A stretch of DNA of 64,000 bases, taken from assembly GCA_016858145.1 (NCBI GenBank), contig JAEHOE010000100.1:310001-374000 (forward strand), written 5' to 3'. Origin of the DNA: Edaphochlamys debaryana. Lineage: Eukaryota > Chlorophyta > Chlorophyceae > Chlamydomonadales. The notes beneath the pieces were generated by a model. The model saw only the letters and a program-made list of their open reading frames with translations. It was not told where the DNA came from and did no database searches. The stretch's first letter is position 1. Every line of letters begins with the position of its first letter. The position numbers and the translations under genes are program-made. This document shows, piece by piece, positions 18,471 through 29,864 of this stretch.

Positions 18471-19129
18471 ACCGTAGCTCAACGGATGCGAATCGATCAC
18501 CGACCCCGCTAGGGCGTTCGGGAGCGGAGCGAAGTTAGAGCGGAGGATACCCCGAGACTGCTGCATCGTGCGACCGTGCGACCTTTGCGACCCACGGAGC
18601 TCCCGCGCGCAACGGACCGCCCTTGCCGCGTGAGAAGGTAATTGGCTTCAACAATCGGGCAGGGAGAATCCCCCCAAAAGTCGCGGACCGGCGCGGACCC
18701 GCGGGGCCGGTGCTCGTCCAACTTGCATGAGCCAGCTAGCAAAAGCACCCGAAGAAGCAACGATGGGAGCAACGGTGACAGCACGGCCACAACGTGCGCA
18801 TGTAAGAAACCAGCAACGCGCGGGCACACGGCATCGGAGGCACCGCGGACAAGCGCGACCGCGACACTGTAGGCAGCCCCGTGAAGCACCGCACCACAAA
18901 CAGAACAATATGCAGAGGCAAGGAGCCGTAGGCATAGCAGGAGCGCCATGCGTAGAGGCGACGTGCAACGCCGCGACGAACATGTAGGGAGTGGAGACGG
19001 CGCCCCAGCGAAGGGCATCGCGCCCAGAACACGAAGACCGCGGAAGCGAGAGGCGGGGCCGCCTGACGTCGACACAGGTCGACACAGGAGGGGAAGGCCG
19101 CCGCCGGGTAGACAGCGCCGAGCACCCAG

Positions 19130-22100
19130 CGCCCGGCGGCAGCGTTCAGCGCGCACCGGCAATGCCCAGCAACAACGCCCTCGCCCAGCGCCCTCGCCCG
19201 GCGGCAACACCCAGCAGCAACGCCCAGTGCCCAGCTACGGCGCCCAGCGGCAGCTCCGAGCTGCAGCGCCCACGCAGGGCCTAGCGCCCACCGGCCAGCG
19301 CCGGCACCTAGCGCTCAGGCGGTGCCCACACTCAGGTTCCAGCGGCAGCGCCCAGCGGCAGCGCCCAGCGGCAGCGCCCAGCGGCAGCGCCCAGCGGCAG
19401 CGCCCAGCGGCAGCGCCCAGCGGCAGCGCCCAGCAGCAGCGCCCAGCGGCAGCGCCCAGCAGCAACGACCAGCGGCCGCGCCCAGCGGCAACACCCAGCG
19501 GCAACGCCCAGCGCCCAGCAATGGCGCCCAGCGGCAGCTTCGAGCTGCAGCGCTCCCGCAGGGCCGAGCGCCCAGCGCCCAGCGCCAGCACCTAGCGCTC
19601 AGGTGGCGCCGAGACTCAGGGTTCAGCAGCAGCGCCCGGCGGCAGCGCCCGGCGGCAGCGCCCAGCGGCAACGCCCAGTGCCCAGCAACGGCGCCCAGCG
19701 GCAGCTCCGAGCTGCAGCGCCCACGCAGGGCCTAGCGCCCACCGGCCAGCGCCGGCACCTAGCGCTCAGGCGGTGCCCACACTCAGGTTCCAGCGGCAGC
19801 GCCCAGCGGCAGCGCCCAGCGGCAGCGCCCAGCGGCAGCGCCCAGCGGCAGCGCCCAGCAGCAGCGCCCAGCGGCAGCGCCCAGCAGCAACGACCAGCGG
19901 CCGCGCCCAGCGGCAACACCCAGCGGCAACGCCCAGCGCCCACGGCAGCAATGGCGCCCAGCGGCAGCTCCGAGCTGCAGCGCTCCCGCAGGGCCGAGCG
20001 CCCAGCGCCCAGCGCCAGCACCTAGCGCTCAGGTGGCGCCCAGACTCAGGGTTCAGCAGCAGCGCCCGGCGGCAGCGCCCGGCGGCAGCGCCCAGCGGCA
20101 ACGCCCAGTGCCCAGCAACGGCGCCCAGCGGCAGCTCCGAGCTGCAGCGCCCACGCAGGGCCTAGCGCCCACCGGCCAGCGCCGGCACCTAGCGCTCAGG
20201 CGGTGCCCACACTCAGGTTCCAGCGGCAGCGCCCAGCGGCAGCGCCCAGCGGCAGCGCCCAGCGGCAGCGCCCAGCAGCAGCGCCCAGCGGCAGCGCCCA
20301 GCAGCAACGACCAGCGGCCGCGCCCAACGGCAACACCCAGCGGCAACGCCCAGCGCCCACGGCAGCAATGGCGCCCAGCGGCAGCTCCGAGCTGCAGCGC
20401 TCCCGCAGGGCCGAGCGCCCAGCGCCCAGCGCCCAGCGCCCAGCGCCCAGCGCCCAGCGCCGGCACCTAGCGCTCAGGCGGTGCCCACACTCAGGTTCCA
20501 GCGGCAGCGCCCAGCGGCAGCGCCCAGCGGCAGCGCCCAGCGGCAGCGCCCAGCGGCAGCGCCCAGCGGCAGCGCCCAGCGGCAGCGCCCAGCGGCAGCG
20601 CCCAGCGGCAGCGCCCAGCGGCAGCGCCCAGCGGCAGCGCCCAGCGGCAGCGCCCAGCGGCAGCGCCCAGCGGCAGCGCCCAGCGGCAGCGCCCAGCGGC
20701 AGCGCCCAGCGGCAGCGCCCAGCGGCAGCGCCCAGCGGCAGCGCCCAGCGGCAGCGCCCAGCGGCAGCGCCCAGCGGCAGCGCCCAGCGGCAGCGCCCAG
20801 CGGCAGCGCCCAGCGGCAGCGCCCAGCAGCAGCGCCCAGCGGCAGCGCCCAGCAGCAACGACCAGCGGCCGCGCCCAGCGGCAACACCCAGCGGCAACGC
20901 CCAGCGCCCAGCAATGGCGCCCAGCGGCAGCTTCGAGCTGCAGCGCTCCCGCAGGGCCGAGCGCCCAGCGCCCAGCGCCAGCACCTAGCGCTCAGGTGGC
21001 GCCGAGACTCAGGGTTCAGCAGCAGCGCCCGCGGCAGCGCCCGGCGGCAGCGCCCAGCGGCAACGCCCAGTGCCCAGCAACGGCGCCCAGCGGCAGCTCC
21101 GAGCTGCAGCGCCCACGCAGGGCCTAGCGCCCACCGGCCAGCGCCGGCACCTAGCGCTCAGGCGGTGCCCACACTCAGGTTCCAGCGGCAGCGCCCAGCG
21201 GCAGCGCGCCAGCGGCAGCGCCCAGCGGCAGCGCCCAGCAGCAGCGCCCAGCGGCAGCGCCCAGCAGCAACGACCAGCGGCCGCGCCCAGCGGCAACACC
21301 CAGCGGCAACGCCCAGCGCCCACGGCAGCAATGGCGCCCAGCGGCAGCTCCGAGCTGCAGCGCTCCCGCAGGGCCGAGCGCCCAGCGCCCAGCGCCAGCA
21401 CCTAGCGCTCAGGTGGCGCCCAGACTCAGGGTTCAGCAGCAGCGCCCGGCGGCAGCGCCCGGCGGCAGCGCCCAGCGGCAACGCCCAGTGCCCAGCAACG
21501 GCGCCCAGCGGCAGCTCCGAGCTGCAGCGCCCACGCAGGGCCTAGCGCCCACCGGCCAGCGCCGGCACCTAGCGCTCAGGCGGTGCCCACACTCAGGTTC
21601 CAGCGGCAGCGCCCAGCGGCAGCGCCCAGCGGCAGCGCCCAGCGGCAGCGCCCAGCAGCAGCGCCCAGCGGCAGCGCCCAGCAGCAACGACCAGCGGCCG
21701 CGCCCAACGGCAACACCCAGCGGCAACGCCCAGCGCCCACGGCAGCAATGGCGCCCAGTGGCAGCTCCGAGCTGCAGCGCTCCCGCAGGGCCGAGCGCCC
21801 AGCGCCCAGCGCCCAGCGCCCAGCGCCCAGCGCCCAGCGCCGGCACCTAGCGCTCAGGCGGTGCCCACACTCAGGTTCCAGCGGCAGCGCCCAGCGGCAG
21901 CGCCCAGCGGCAGCGCCCAGCGGCAGCGCCCAGCGGCAGCGCCCAGCGGCAGCGCCCAACGGCAGCGCCCAGCGGCAGCGCCCAGCGGCAGCGCCCAGCG
22001 GCAGCGCCCAGCGGCAGCGCCCAGCGGCAGCGCCCAGCGGCAGCGCCCAGCGGCAGCGCCCAGCGGCAGCGCCCAGCGGCAGCGCCCAGCGGCAGCGCCC

Positions 22101-22480
22101 AGCGGCAGCGCCCAGCAGCAGCGCCCGGCGGCAACGCCCAGCAGCAACGCCCAGCGCCCAGCAACGGCGCCCAGCGCGAGCTCCAAGCTGCAGCGCCCAC
22201 GCAGGGCCTAGCTCTCAGCGGCCGGCGCCGGCACCTAGCGCTCAGGTGGCGCCCAGACTCAGGGTTCAGCAGCAGCGCCCGGCGGCAGCGCCCGGCGGCA
22301 GCGCCCAGCGGCAACGCCGAGCGCCCAGCAACGGCGCCCAGCGGCGGCTCCGAGCTGCAGCGCCCAGGCAGGGCCTAGCGCCCAGGGGCCTCGCCCAGCG
22401 GCCGCGCCAAGCAGCTGCGCCCAGCAGCAGCGCCCAGCTGCAACACCCAGTGGCAAGCTCCCCGCGCCCAGCGGTGGCGT
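19130..22480. repeat. GCCCAGCGGCAG minisatellite with higher-order blocks
   Basis: About 3.3 kb built of a 12-bp word (GCAGCGCCCAGC and variants). Runs of perfect copies lie at ~20,500-20,830 and ~21,880-22,110. A higher-order block starting GGTGCCCACACTCAGG recurs at about 19,321, 19,772, 20,202, 20,480, 21,163, 21,582 and 21,860. A second block with GACTCAGGGTTCAGCAG recurs near 19,612, 20,043, 21,006, 21,423 and 22,256. A 12-bp period is open in several frames on both strands, which explains the long Q/R/P/A and G/R/W/L frames here; none is a believable gene. Confidence 0.92.
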
Positions 22481-22973
22481 CCCTCGGCAGCGCCCAGTGC
22501 TCAGCAGCCAGCAGCAATGCCGTCGGGTCCCGCCCACTGCAAACCCAGAAACCCATGCCCCCTCGCCCATGGCCGCGCCCATGCCTCGCACCGCAGGCAC
22601 AGCTCCCCGCCCCAGGCCGCCCATCCACCGCGCCCAGCAACGCCGCTACCCGGAGCCGGAGGGATTCAGAGCAGGCAGGCAGCGCCGAGGACACCAGAAG
22701 CACCTCCACCTGCGAGCCGGCGCAGCTTCTGACGCATGCACGGGGATGGCTGGGGAAGACAGTCTGTCATCACGTGGGCCGCGGTTTGCAGACTTGGGGG
22801 TAGGGGGGGGAGGGGGCGGGTCGGCTTTGCGACGTCTCCGACCGCTGTGGGCCCTCATCGTACACGCAAGGGAGCACCGCTCAGTTGACACCACCGCAGC
22901 ACACCACAGGATCGCCGGCAAGCCCCGCCACGCGTCCTGGAGACTGTTTGGCACACGCCGCCGCCACGAGTGT

Positions 22974-22997
22974 ACGGGTTCGACTCCCGTCGGCGCC
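22974..22997 (+). other. tRNA T-arm-like sequence (B-box)
   Basis: ACGGG TTCGACT CCCGT forms a perfect 5-bp stem with a canonical seven-base T-loop, followed by CGGCGCC where a tRNA acceptor strand would be. No matching 5' acceptor (GGCGCCG) or D-arm lies in the preceding 80 bases, so it is not an intact tRNA. It could be a tRNA 3' fragment or an internal promoter box of a SINE-like element near the right end of the 4.6-kb insertion. Confidence 0.35.
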
Positions 22998-23070
22998 GTT
23001 CTCGCCGCATACAGCCACAGAGAAACCCGCAAGACGGAGCTGCGGTCCCCATTGAGCCAAAGCCCATGTC

Positions 23071-23610
23071 GCGCGACTGCGGCAAGCGGCAGCCTGGAGG
23101 GATGGTCATCGCTTGATGAGCGTTGGCAAGAGACAGCGCTGCTCTGGGGTGCAACGGAGTCAGGGCGTTGGCGAAGGGCTTCGCACCCCCCGCCCCCCCA
23201 AGCCACGCCCTGGCCTTGCGCCTTGGGCCTCCCGGGTGGTGCCTCGCGGCAGCGAGCTTCCGTTAGGGGTGTGGTCCAGGTGGGTGAGGCGCGAGCGGCA
23301 GGGACACGCGCAGCTGTGTGCGGTGTGCAGCTCAGCGGCCCGGGGCATTACGCTGAAGACGGCTGAGGCCGTGGCGGGGCCAGACGCTGGGGTGCCGCGG
23401 CTCCTTGAGGAGCCTCGTGCTCTGGCCCCACGCCCGGCTCTAGCCCCACACCCGGCTGAAGGTATCACGCTTCCTCTCATCCTCGCCCAGCCGCAGCGGT
23501 CCCTGGGCCTTGCCTGAACGCAGCGTGGGCGGTGGAGCGGGCTACCCACGCAGCTTGGGGGAACAGAGGCAGCTTGGCCATCTGGCCTTGACGGGACCAA
23601 GCGGCGTGGT
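23071..23610. repeat. Satellite unit 3, right part (truncated)
   Basis: Continues unit 3 after the insertion. It carries an extra ~25 bp near 23,100 and several substitutions, and ends abruptly after GCGGCGTGGT at 23,610, short of the full unit. This is the right edge of the satellite array. Confidence 0.88.
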
Positions 23611-23670
23611 ACAGATACAGCACATACCTGATGACCCACCCCGCATGCTTAGCTAGGTCCAGAGTTGAGG

Positions 23671-24055
23671 TCACGCAAGCTCAAGAGAGCTACCCCGTAG
23701 GGCCGAAGTCGTACCCGCACCTGCCCGCCCGCTGGTGGTGACACCCGCCCCCAGCGCCGAGAACTCGCCCTTCTTCAGCTCCTCCATTACCTTGCCCGAC
23801 ACCTGCTTCAGCACCTGAAAGCCGGAGTCAACCACCGGCATGCAGCCAACAATCTCCTCCAGGCGCGCCTTGTGGGCGGCCATCGCCTCCTCGCACTCCC
23901 GCAGGCGCTGATCGCCCGCCGCCAGCTTCGTCCGCTCTTCCCACAGCGAGTCGACAATCTCTCACCACGTTGATCTCCTCCTCCTCATGATATTGGTCGA
24001 CACCTGGGCTTGGAAGTTGTTGAGTTGCTCTGCTAAGTACCCCGCGGCCCAACAA
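23671..24055 (-). pseudogene. Broken coiled-coil ORF fragment
   Basis: On the minus strand one frame reads IVDSLWEERTKLAAGDQRL, continues through REC EEAMAAHKARLEEIVG, and ends in a G/T/A-rich tail (stop near 23,671). Upstream, another frame reads LNNFQAQVSTNIMRRRRST. The two are separated by a stop/frame change near 23,960. The charged heptad-like pattern suggests a coiled coil. I do not recognise the family; a fragment of a mobile-element structural protein is possible. 24,061-24,476 holds nothing I can assign. Confidence 0.3.
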
Positions 24056-24581
24056 GCTGAGAGAGCCCCTTGAGTCAGGACCCAGGCATGAGAGTCCCAG
24101 GCGGAGATCGGCACAAAATAAGTGGCACAGGAATGTTACACGCTTGTTTGCCTCCTCGCAAACCTCCTCGCCCTATGCGCGGCACGATTATCTACGACCT
24201 TCCAACTGTCAACAGCTGCACAAATCACTGACACTTAGCCGTAAGAGCCCTCAACAGTAATCTCACTACTGCCATCCGCATCCTCATAACAACTCCTGAC
24301 CGCCACTACGTATTACCTGCTCCAGCCGTGCGGCCCCGCTCTCCGGATAGTTCGTTCTTTCCTTGCAGGCTGCGGGCGTTTCGCTGGCACTCCAACGCAG
24401 AGACGCGCCCGGCTACACGCGCAAAACTGTACTTGACCAAGCCCAATGTGACAAACGTGACGTGTGCCATTGCATGAGTCCCTCCTCAAACCACGCTTGA
24501 CGAGCCACTGCCCCACCCCCCTCTCCCCCCCTCAACCGAGGGCATTTCAAGGCTTTCGTCGCAGGCCTTGCCTCACTCGCA

Positions 24582-24586
24582 TTACA
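24582..24586 (-). terminator. TGTAA polyadenylation word for left HYR copy
   Basis: Reverse complement TTACA lies about 20 bases past the left gene's stop codon. The right copy has TGTAT at the equivalent place (~39,937), so the signal has been lost or replaced there. Confidence 0.4.
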
Positions 24587-24604
24587 TCTATGCATCTATC
24601 CGCT

Positions 24605-27600
24605 CTACTTGTTGCGCACGGCCTGGACGAGGGCCAAGAAGGTCCTGCCGGGGCAGGTGGTGAACTGCAGCTGCAGCTGGTAGCACGTGTTGATCACGGT
24701 GCGGCCCTTGAGGCTGTAGCCCAGCATGTAGCGGCCCTCAGTAGTGTCGTACCTGTGCGGCGGGGAGGAAGGAGTGTACGGCAATGTGGGTCAGCAAGCG
24801 CATGGCAAGCAGGGCTTGGGGCTAGGCGGCAAAGTGTTAAGTTGCCCTAGGCCGAACCAGCATCCCAGCGTCCTCCCGAGTGCTCACTTGAGGGCGGTGG
24901 TGACGGTTGCGTCGGTGGGCACGTCCGTGGGCGCATCAGGGTCCGCGAAGGTGCCGCAGTTGACAGCCACGAGCCGGGGGTAGCCGGGCGCGAGGATGTT
25001 CATGCCCCAGCAGCCGGCCAGGGACCACTTGAGCGGCAGGTTCTGGGGACGAGGGTAACGCCAGGGGAATAGGTCACGAGGTAGTGACTGACCTAGAGGA
25101 GGCAGCCAGGAGAATTGGGAAAGGGAAGAAACAGAAGGACGCAGCGGCACGGTGCGCCCCCGCCCCACCTGCTGCGTGGAGACCAGGTTGACCTGGGCAG
25201 GGTTCTCCACTGGGGGACGGAAGCCGCCAAAGGCGCAGGCGGCTGCGCGGGGAGGGAGGGCAGTGAGCGGGGGAAGGAGGTCAACCGTCAACTGCCAGCC
25301 ATTGCCGGTACTACCGAAAAGCTTGGGCCAGCTGGGCGCAATGGCCAACGGCATTGGCCCTCCGCCGCGCCCTTTCCCGCCCCACTCACTGACGGTGACC
25401 ATGAAGCTAGCGGTGCCGGTGTTGCCCGCGGCATCGGTGGCGGTGCAGCTGACGGTGGTGGAGCCGAAGCCGAAGGTGGAGCCGGAGGCCGGCGTGCACG
25501 TGGGGACGATGCTGGTAGTCACGGCGTCCGTAACCGTAACCGTGTACGACACAGGGGCGCCGAACTCGCTCGTGGCATCGGCCAGGACGTTCGGAGCGGG
25601 AACGCCGAGGATGGGGCGGGTCGTCTCAACTGCAGGAGTGAGGGCACACGGGGCAGAACAGTGAGATACGGAGATATGCAAGGCGACTGGGAGCCTCTGC
25701 AGTAGAAGTGCTCTGCTGCTCCTGCCCCCAGCCGCCACTCACCGACAGTGACCGTAAAGGTGACGGAGGCCGCGTTGTTGTTGCGGTCCGTGGCAGTGCA
25801 GGTCACAACGGTAGCGCCCAGGGGGAACAGGTCCGTCAGGGCCTTGCCATCGCCCTTGCGCTCGCACACGACGGCGGGGGCAGCGTCCTCCGTGTCGGCG
25901 GCGGCAGGGGCGGTGATGGTGGCGGGGGCGCCGGCAGCGCTCAGGGCCTCGAGCGTGATGTCCGCCGGAGCGCCGTTAGGGAAGGTAGGCGGCGTGACGT
26001 CGGCTGAGAGGTGGGAACGGAGGGCCGGGGGTGGTCAAGCGGGATGTCAAACGGTGCTGGGGATGTACTTCATGGGTTCTTGAGCCAGTTCACAAACACC
26101 CCTTCGTCTCCCCCTGCCTCGTCTCCACACTCACTGATGGTCACGGTGAAGGTGGCAGTGCCAGTGTTCTTAGCAGCATCCGTGGCGGAGCAAGTCACAG
26201 GGGTGGAACCCACAGGGAACTTGAAGCCCGACGCGGGGACGCAGGTGGGCGTGATGGCACCGTCAGTGATTTCGGAAGAGAAGGACGAGAAGGTTACGAT
26301 GCGCCCGCCAAGAGTGTCGGCCTCAGCCGTAATGTCCGAAGGCACCGTCACATCCGGCTTGGTAGTGTCGGCTGAGGAGGGGCGGGCACGGAACGGGGAA
26401 AGGACAGGTCCTTGATGGGAGCAAGTGTGCCGCCTCCCAGCTGCACCCTCCCAGTTTGCGTGCAACCACCCGTCTCCCCCTGCCCCGGCTCCACACTCAC
26501 TGATGGTCACGGTGAAGGAGGCAGTGCCAATGTTGCCAGCCTTGTCCGTGGCAGTGCAAGTGACGGTGGTGGAGCCGACAGCGAACTTGGAACCCGAGGC
26601 AACGGTGCAGGTGGGCGTGATGGCATCGTCGTTGATGTCGGTTGCCGAGGGCAGAGGGGTGTAGTTCACGACGCGCCCGCCAAGGGTGTCGGCTTCGGCC
26701 GTGATGGCCGTGGGGACAGACACAATCGGCTTGGTGGCATCGGCTGAGGGCGGGGCGGGCACAGGGGGTGTCCTGCATGTCTTGCTTGGCTGGCTGTCTG
26801 AGTGTACCCGTGTCGACCCCTTCCATTGCCCCAGTCACAAGTGCACTCACTGATGGTCACGGTGAAGGAGTTAGTGCCCACGTTTCCAGAGGCATCGGTA
26901 GCGGTGCAAGTGACCGCGGTCGAGCCGACAGGGAACTTGGAGCCTGACGCTGGCGAGCAGGTGACCGCGACGACACCGTCAATGTTGTCAGCCGCGGAGG
27001 GGGCAGGGCTGTAGCTCTCAAAGGTCACGATGCGGCCGCCGAGGGTGTTGGCCTCCTCCGTGATGCCCGCAGGCACGGTCACGACCGGCTTGGTGGTGTC
27101 CGCGGGGACGGTGTATCCAAATAAGGCGGTGACCTGCTTGTTGGTCTCATCCGACACCAGCAGCTGCACGGTGCCCAACTGGTTGGGGGTGGTGGGGGTC
27201 CAGGTGAAGGTGCTGACCAGGGGGGAACCGGCCGGGCCGACGTTGGTCAGGGTGGCACCGGAGGGGAGCACGCCCACGAGCTGAGCCGTGATGAGGGCGC
27301 CGGCATCGGGGTCGGTGGAGGTGAAGGTCACCTGCGAGGAGGGCAGGTTGGGAGGGCCCATGGCGGATGGACAACACGCCGACCGCACGACGCCATCTGC
27401 AGCCAATGCGGCTTGGCCGGGCGCATGACGGCTAGCTAGCGAAGTTGCACTGGGACAAGTGATCGGGAGTCACCATGATTTATAGTCAGGCCCGTACAAG
27501 TGATCAGCAGGCAGCCCGGGGCGGGATGCGCGCTGTCTGGTGTCCCCGGCAGTGCCCCCTCGCGTGCCTCACCGTGTAGGGGTTGCCGACAGCAAATGTC

Positions 27601-29864
27601 AGGGTGGTGCCCTGGGCAACGGTCTGAGCGTTGGAGATGACGACGGTCGTGGGAGGGCTGCCGGGGGCAGCGTTGCTAATCTCCTGCGAGCGGGCGAGGG
27701 GGGGGGCAAGCAATGGGAGCACAAGGGGTGGGGGTGAGCGGTACGCGCCAAGCTACACCCGGTTGAGGGGGGAGACCAGGCACGCTTGACTACACCCGCC
27801 GCAACCTAGGGGCCCTCTGCCCTGAAGAGTACAGCCAGCCTCACAGCAACACGGGGTCTCCAGCGCACTTACAAGGATGAAATCGGTGTCCGTGTAGATG
27901 GCACCAGACGTGACGCGCAGGGTCACAGGGGCCTTGCCCTGGGCGGCCGGCGTTGGCCCAGTAAACCCTGGGAGCACCGTGGACGGCACGGGCCGTGAGC
28001 ACCGCCGCTCAGCTGTCATCCAGCACCCACTTCGGCCCCTCAGCCACCGTGTGCTCGTAAGCTCAGGTGGCTTGGTTGCCTGGGCTCGGCTCGGGCCCCA
28101 AGCCCCCCCCCCCCGCCGACACGCACCTGCAACCGCCAGTCTCAGTTGCGACGGACAGCTCCGAGAAGGCCGACCCGAGAGCACCATCAACCAGGCTGCA
28201 GGAGATGGTCGACCCAGGGGCCTTGGACACGGGCACGAAGACCGAGGCAGAGGCCTGAAGGGCACATGGCGACGGGGAGGTGGTGGGGGGGGCCGAGCAG
28301 GAGCTTCGGACGGGAGAGCGCTAGAGCAAGATGGCGCGTGGCAAGCAGTAACAACCAACGGTGTTTGGTACCGGTATCGTGAAGTACTCAGGGCAGTACC
28401 CGCACTTGGCGCTGTCCACCCGGCGTCCGCGGGCCTTACCCCTGAGGCGGCTTTGGCGATCTGGTTGATCGCAGGGTTCGTCGGCTTCGGCGACATGGTC
28501 ACGCCAGGGGTGTACGTGGTCCTGACGTCGAAGTCGCCGGAACTTCCATACACAATCTCGTAAATGCGGCAGCAGCTAGCCATCTAAACGTGCAGGTGGA
28601 AGATGGCTTGGCGAACGTGCGGATCGTACTGCGTGGGCAGGGGTGGCGGCGGGGTTTGGGGGGGGGGGGGCGTGGGCGGTTTTCCCTGCGGTGGCTTGCT
28701 TCTGGAAGCACATAAGCTTAAGCGTGAGGCACATCAGTGTGCACAAGCAGTCTGCAGCACACACACGCGGACCGCGGACAGCAAGGCCATGCGAGGACCA
28801 AAACTTCTTCATGCCACACTACGCGGAGACGCATGAGGTGCACATGAGAAATATTGCAGGCGTTGCACCTGCTGCACCGGCCCTCGCTGGCCGGCCGTCG
28901 CTCGTCGCAATCTGCTCAGCAGGCACAAAAGCCATCCTGCTGGGATCCAGCGGCTGGCCCTGGGTCATATGTAGAGGTACAGAGGCGCATGCACCTCGCG
29001 CCTACAAGTTGGTGTGCCTTGCGTTGGAGGCAGTTGCGTCTCGCTGGGCTTCGATTTAATCGCACGCACGCGCTGAACCGCTAAGGCGTATGCCATGCTT
29101 AGCCCAAGAGACATGGGCACTGTAGTCGGGTGGTACGCATCGTTCAACGGCTGAACTGTGTATCGCGAGCGAGCAATGTATGGCCGGGTAGAGCTCTATC
29201 GCGAGGTCTTCAAGTGTGTGGAACGAACGCGCGCGGGGGGCGCAAGGGGTACGCGCACAGCGCTGCCATAACCACGGGCGCGCTCGGCCCATCGCCGTGG
29301 CCTCGGCCCCGTCTCCGCGCCCAGCAGAGACTTCCTCCCCCCTCGCTCCCGTGCACCCCTTCCTTGACCCCGCCACTCACGTCAGCGTGTAGTACTGAAT
29401 GCCAGCGGCACCTTTGAACTTGTTGCTGCCGCCGTCAGAAAGGCTCTGGCTAAAGCTGATACCGCAGTCCGAGCTGATAAAGCCGGTGCCGCCCGAGCCA
29501 TGCATCCCTGTTGTGGCGACGAGGGTGCGCGGAGGGAGGATAACCGCGAGCCCATGGATAGCCGTTGCAGCTCAAGCGCGCTGCTGCAATTAACGTGGCG
29601 GCCAACGGTGCGTTTCGCCGCGACTTGCCCCATCCATTACATTCATGCATCCAGACCGCGCGCCGCCGCACCCCGACCCCAGCCGCCCCGACTGCTGGCT
29701 TACTGCCACGAAGACGTCAGCGTGATCTCCAGCTGATCGTTCTCGTCGATGCGCCAGGCCGTCATACCAGCGCGGAAGTGGGAGGCGGACGCCAGAGAAG
29801 CGAACAGGCCGAGGGCCAGCTGCCGGCCCCCGCACGCAGGAGCACGGGGCGGTGTTGCCATCAT
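24605..29864 (-). pseudogene. Secreted HYR-domain protein, left copy (5 HYR, frame-shifted)
   Basis: Fourteen exons can be aligned with the right copy: 29,864-29,704; 29,507-29,381; 28,628-28,440; 28,254-28,127; 27,967-27,873; 27,683-27,573; 27,331-26,851; 26,743-26,501; 26,371-26,135; 26,003-25,743; 25,629-25,390; 25,242-25,169; 25,042-24,888; 24,752-24,605. They encode a signal-peptide region, an N-terminal β-rich domain with a CCRIYE-type motif, a cadherin-like stretch, five HYR (hyalin repeat) domains and a C-terminal domain (LPLKWSLAGCWGMNIL). Compared with the right copy, exon 2 is 4 nt longer (extra GCAT at ~29,503), exon 3 is 1 nt shorter (within the FTMASCC region) and exon 5 is 5 nt shorter. 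The exon 2 shift runs into a stop, so the N-terminal half is not translatable as modelled. The HYR half is intact. Its first HYR exon is 481 bp, 27 bp longer than on the right. Confidence 0.75.

Larger units (their letters stand above)
18471..23070. mobile_element. 4.6-kb insertion carrying a minisatellite
   Basis: Units 1 and 2 read GAGTATC|GCGCGACTG. In unit 3 these two halves are separated by 4,600 bp (left junction after 18,470, right junction before 23,071), so this is an insertion or an expanded segment. It holds unique flanks (18,471-19,130 and ~22,490-23,070) around a large minisatellite. The flanking bases are TATC on the left and TGTC on the right, a possible imperfect duplication. 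I find no transposase, reverse transcriptase or clear terminal repeats. It may be a non-autonomous element or a minisatellite-bearing segment moved by recombination. Confidence 0.55.

Noticed and set aside
18474..18510. Possible tRNA starting at CCGTAGCTCAACGG
   Set aside because: It has a box A-like word, but no anticodon stem, T-arm or acceptor pairing follows within tRNA distance.
19235..22314. Many long frames encoding Q/R/P/A or G/R/W/L repeats on both strands
   Set aside because: A 12-bp repeat is a multiple of three, so most frames stay open by construction; there is no start context, domain or splice pattern.
19130..22480. CRISPR-like array
   Set aside because: Direct repeats are contiguous without unique spacers, and the context is eukaryotic; it is a minisatellite.
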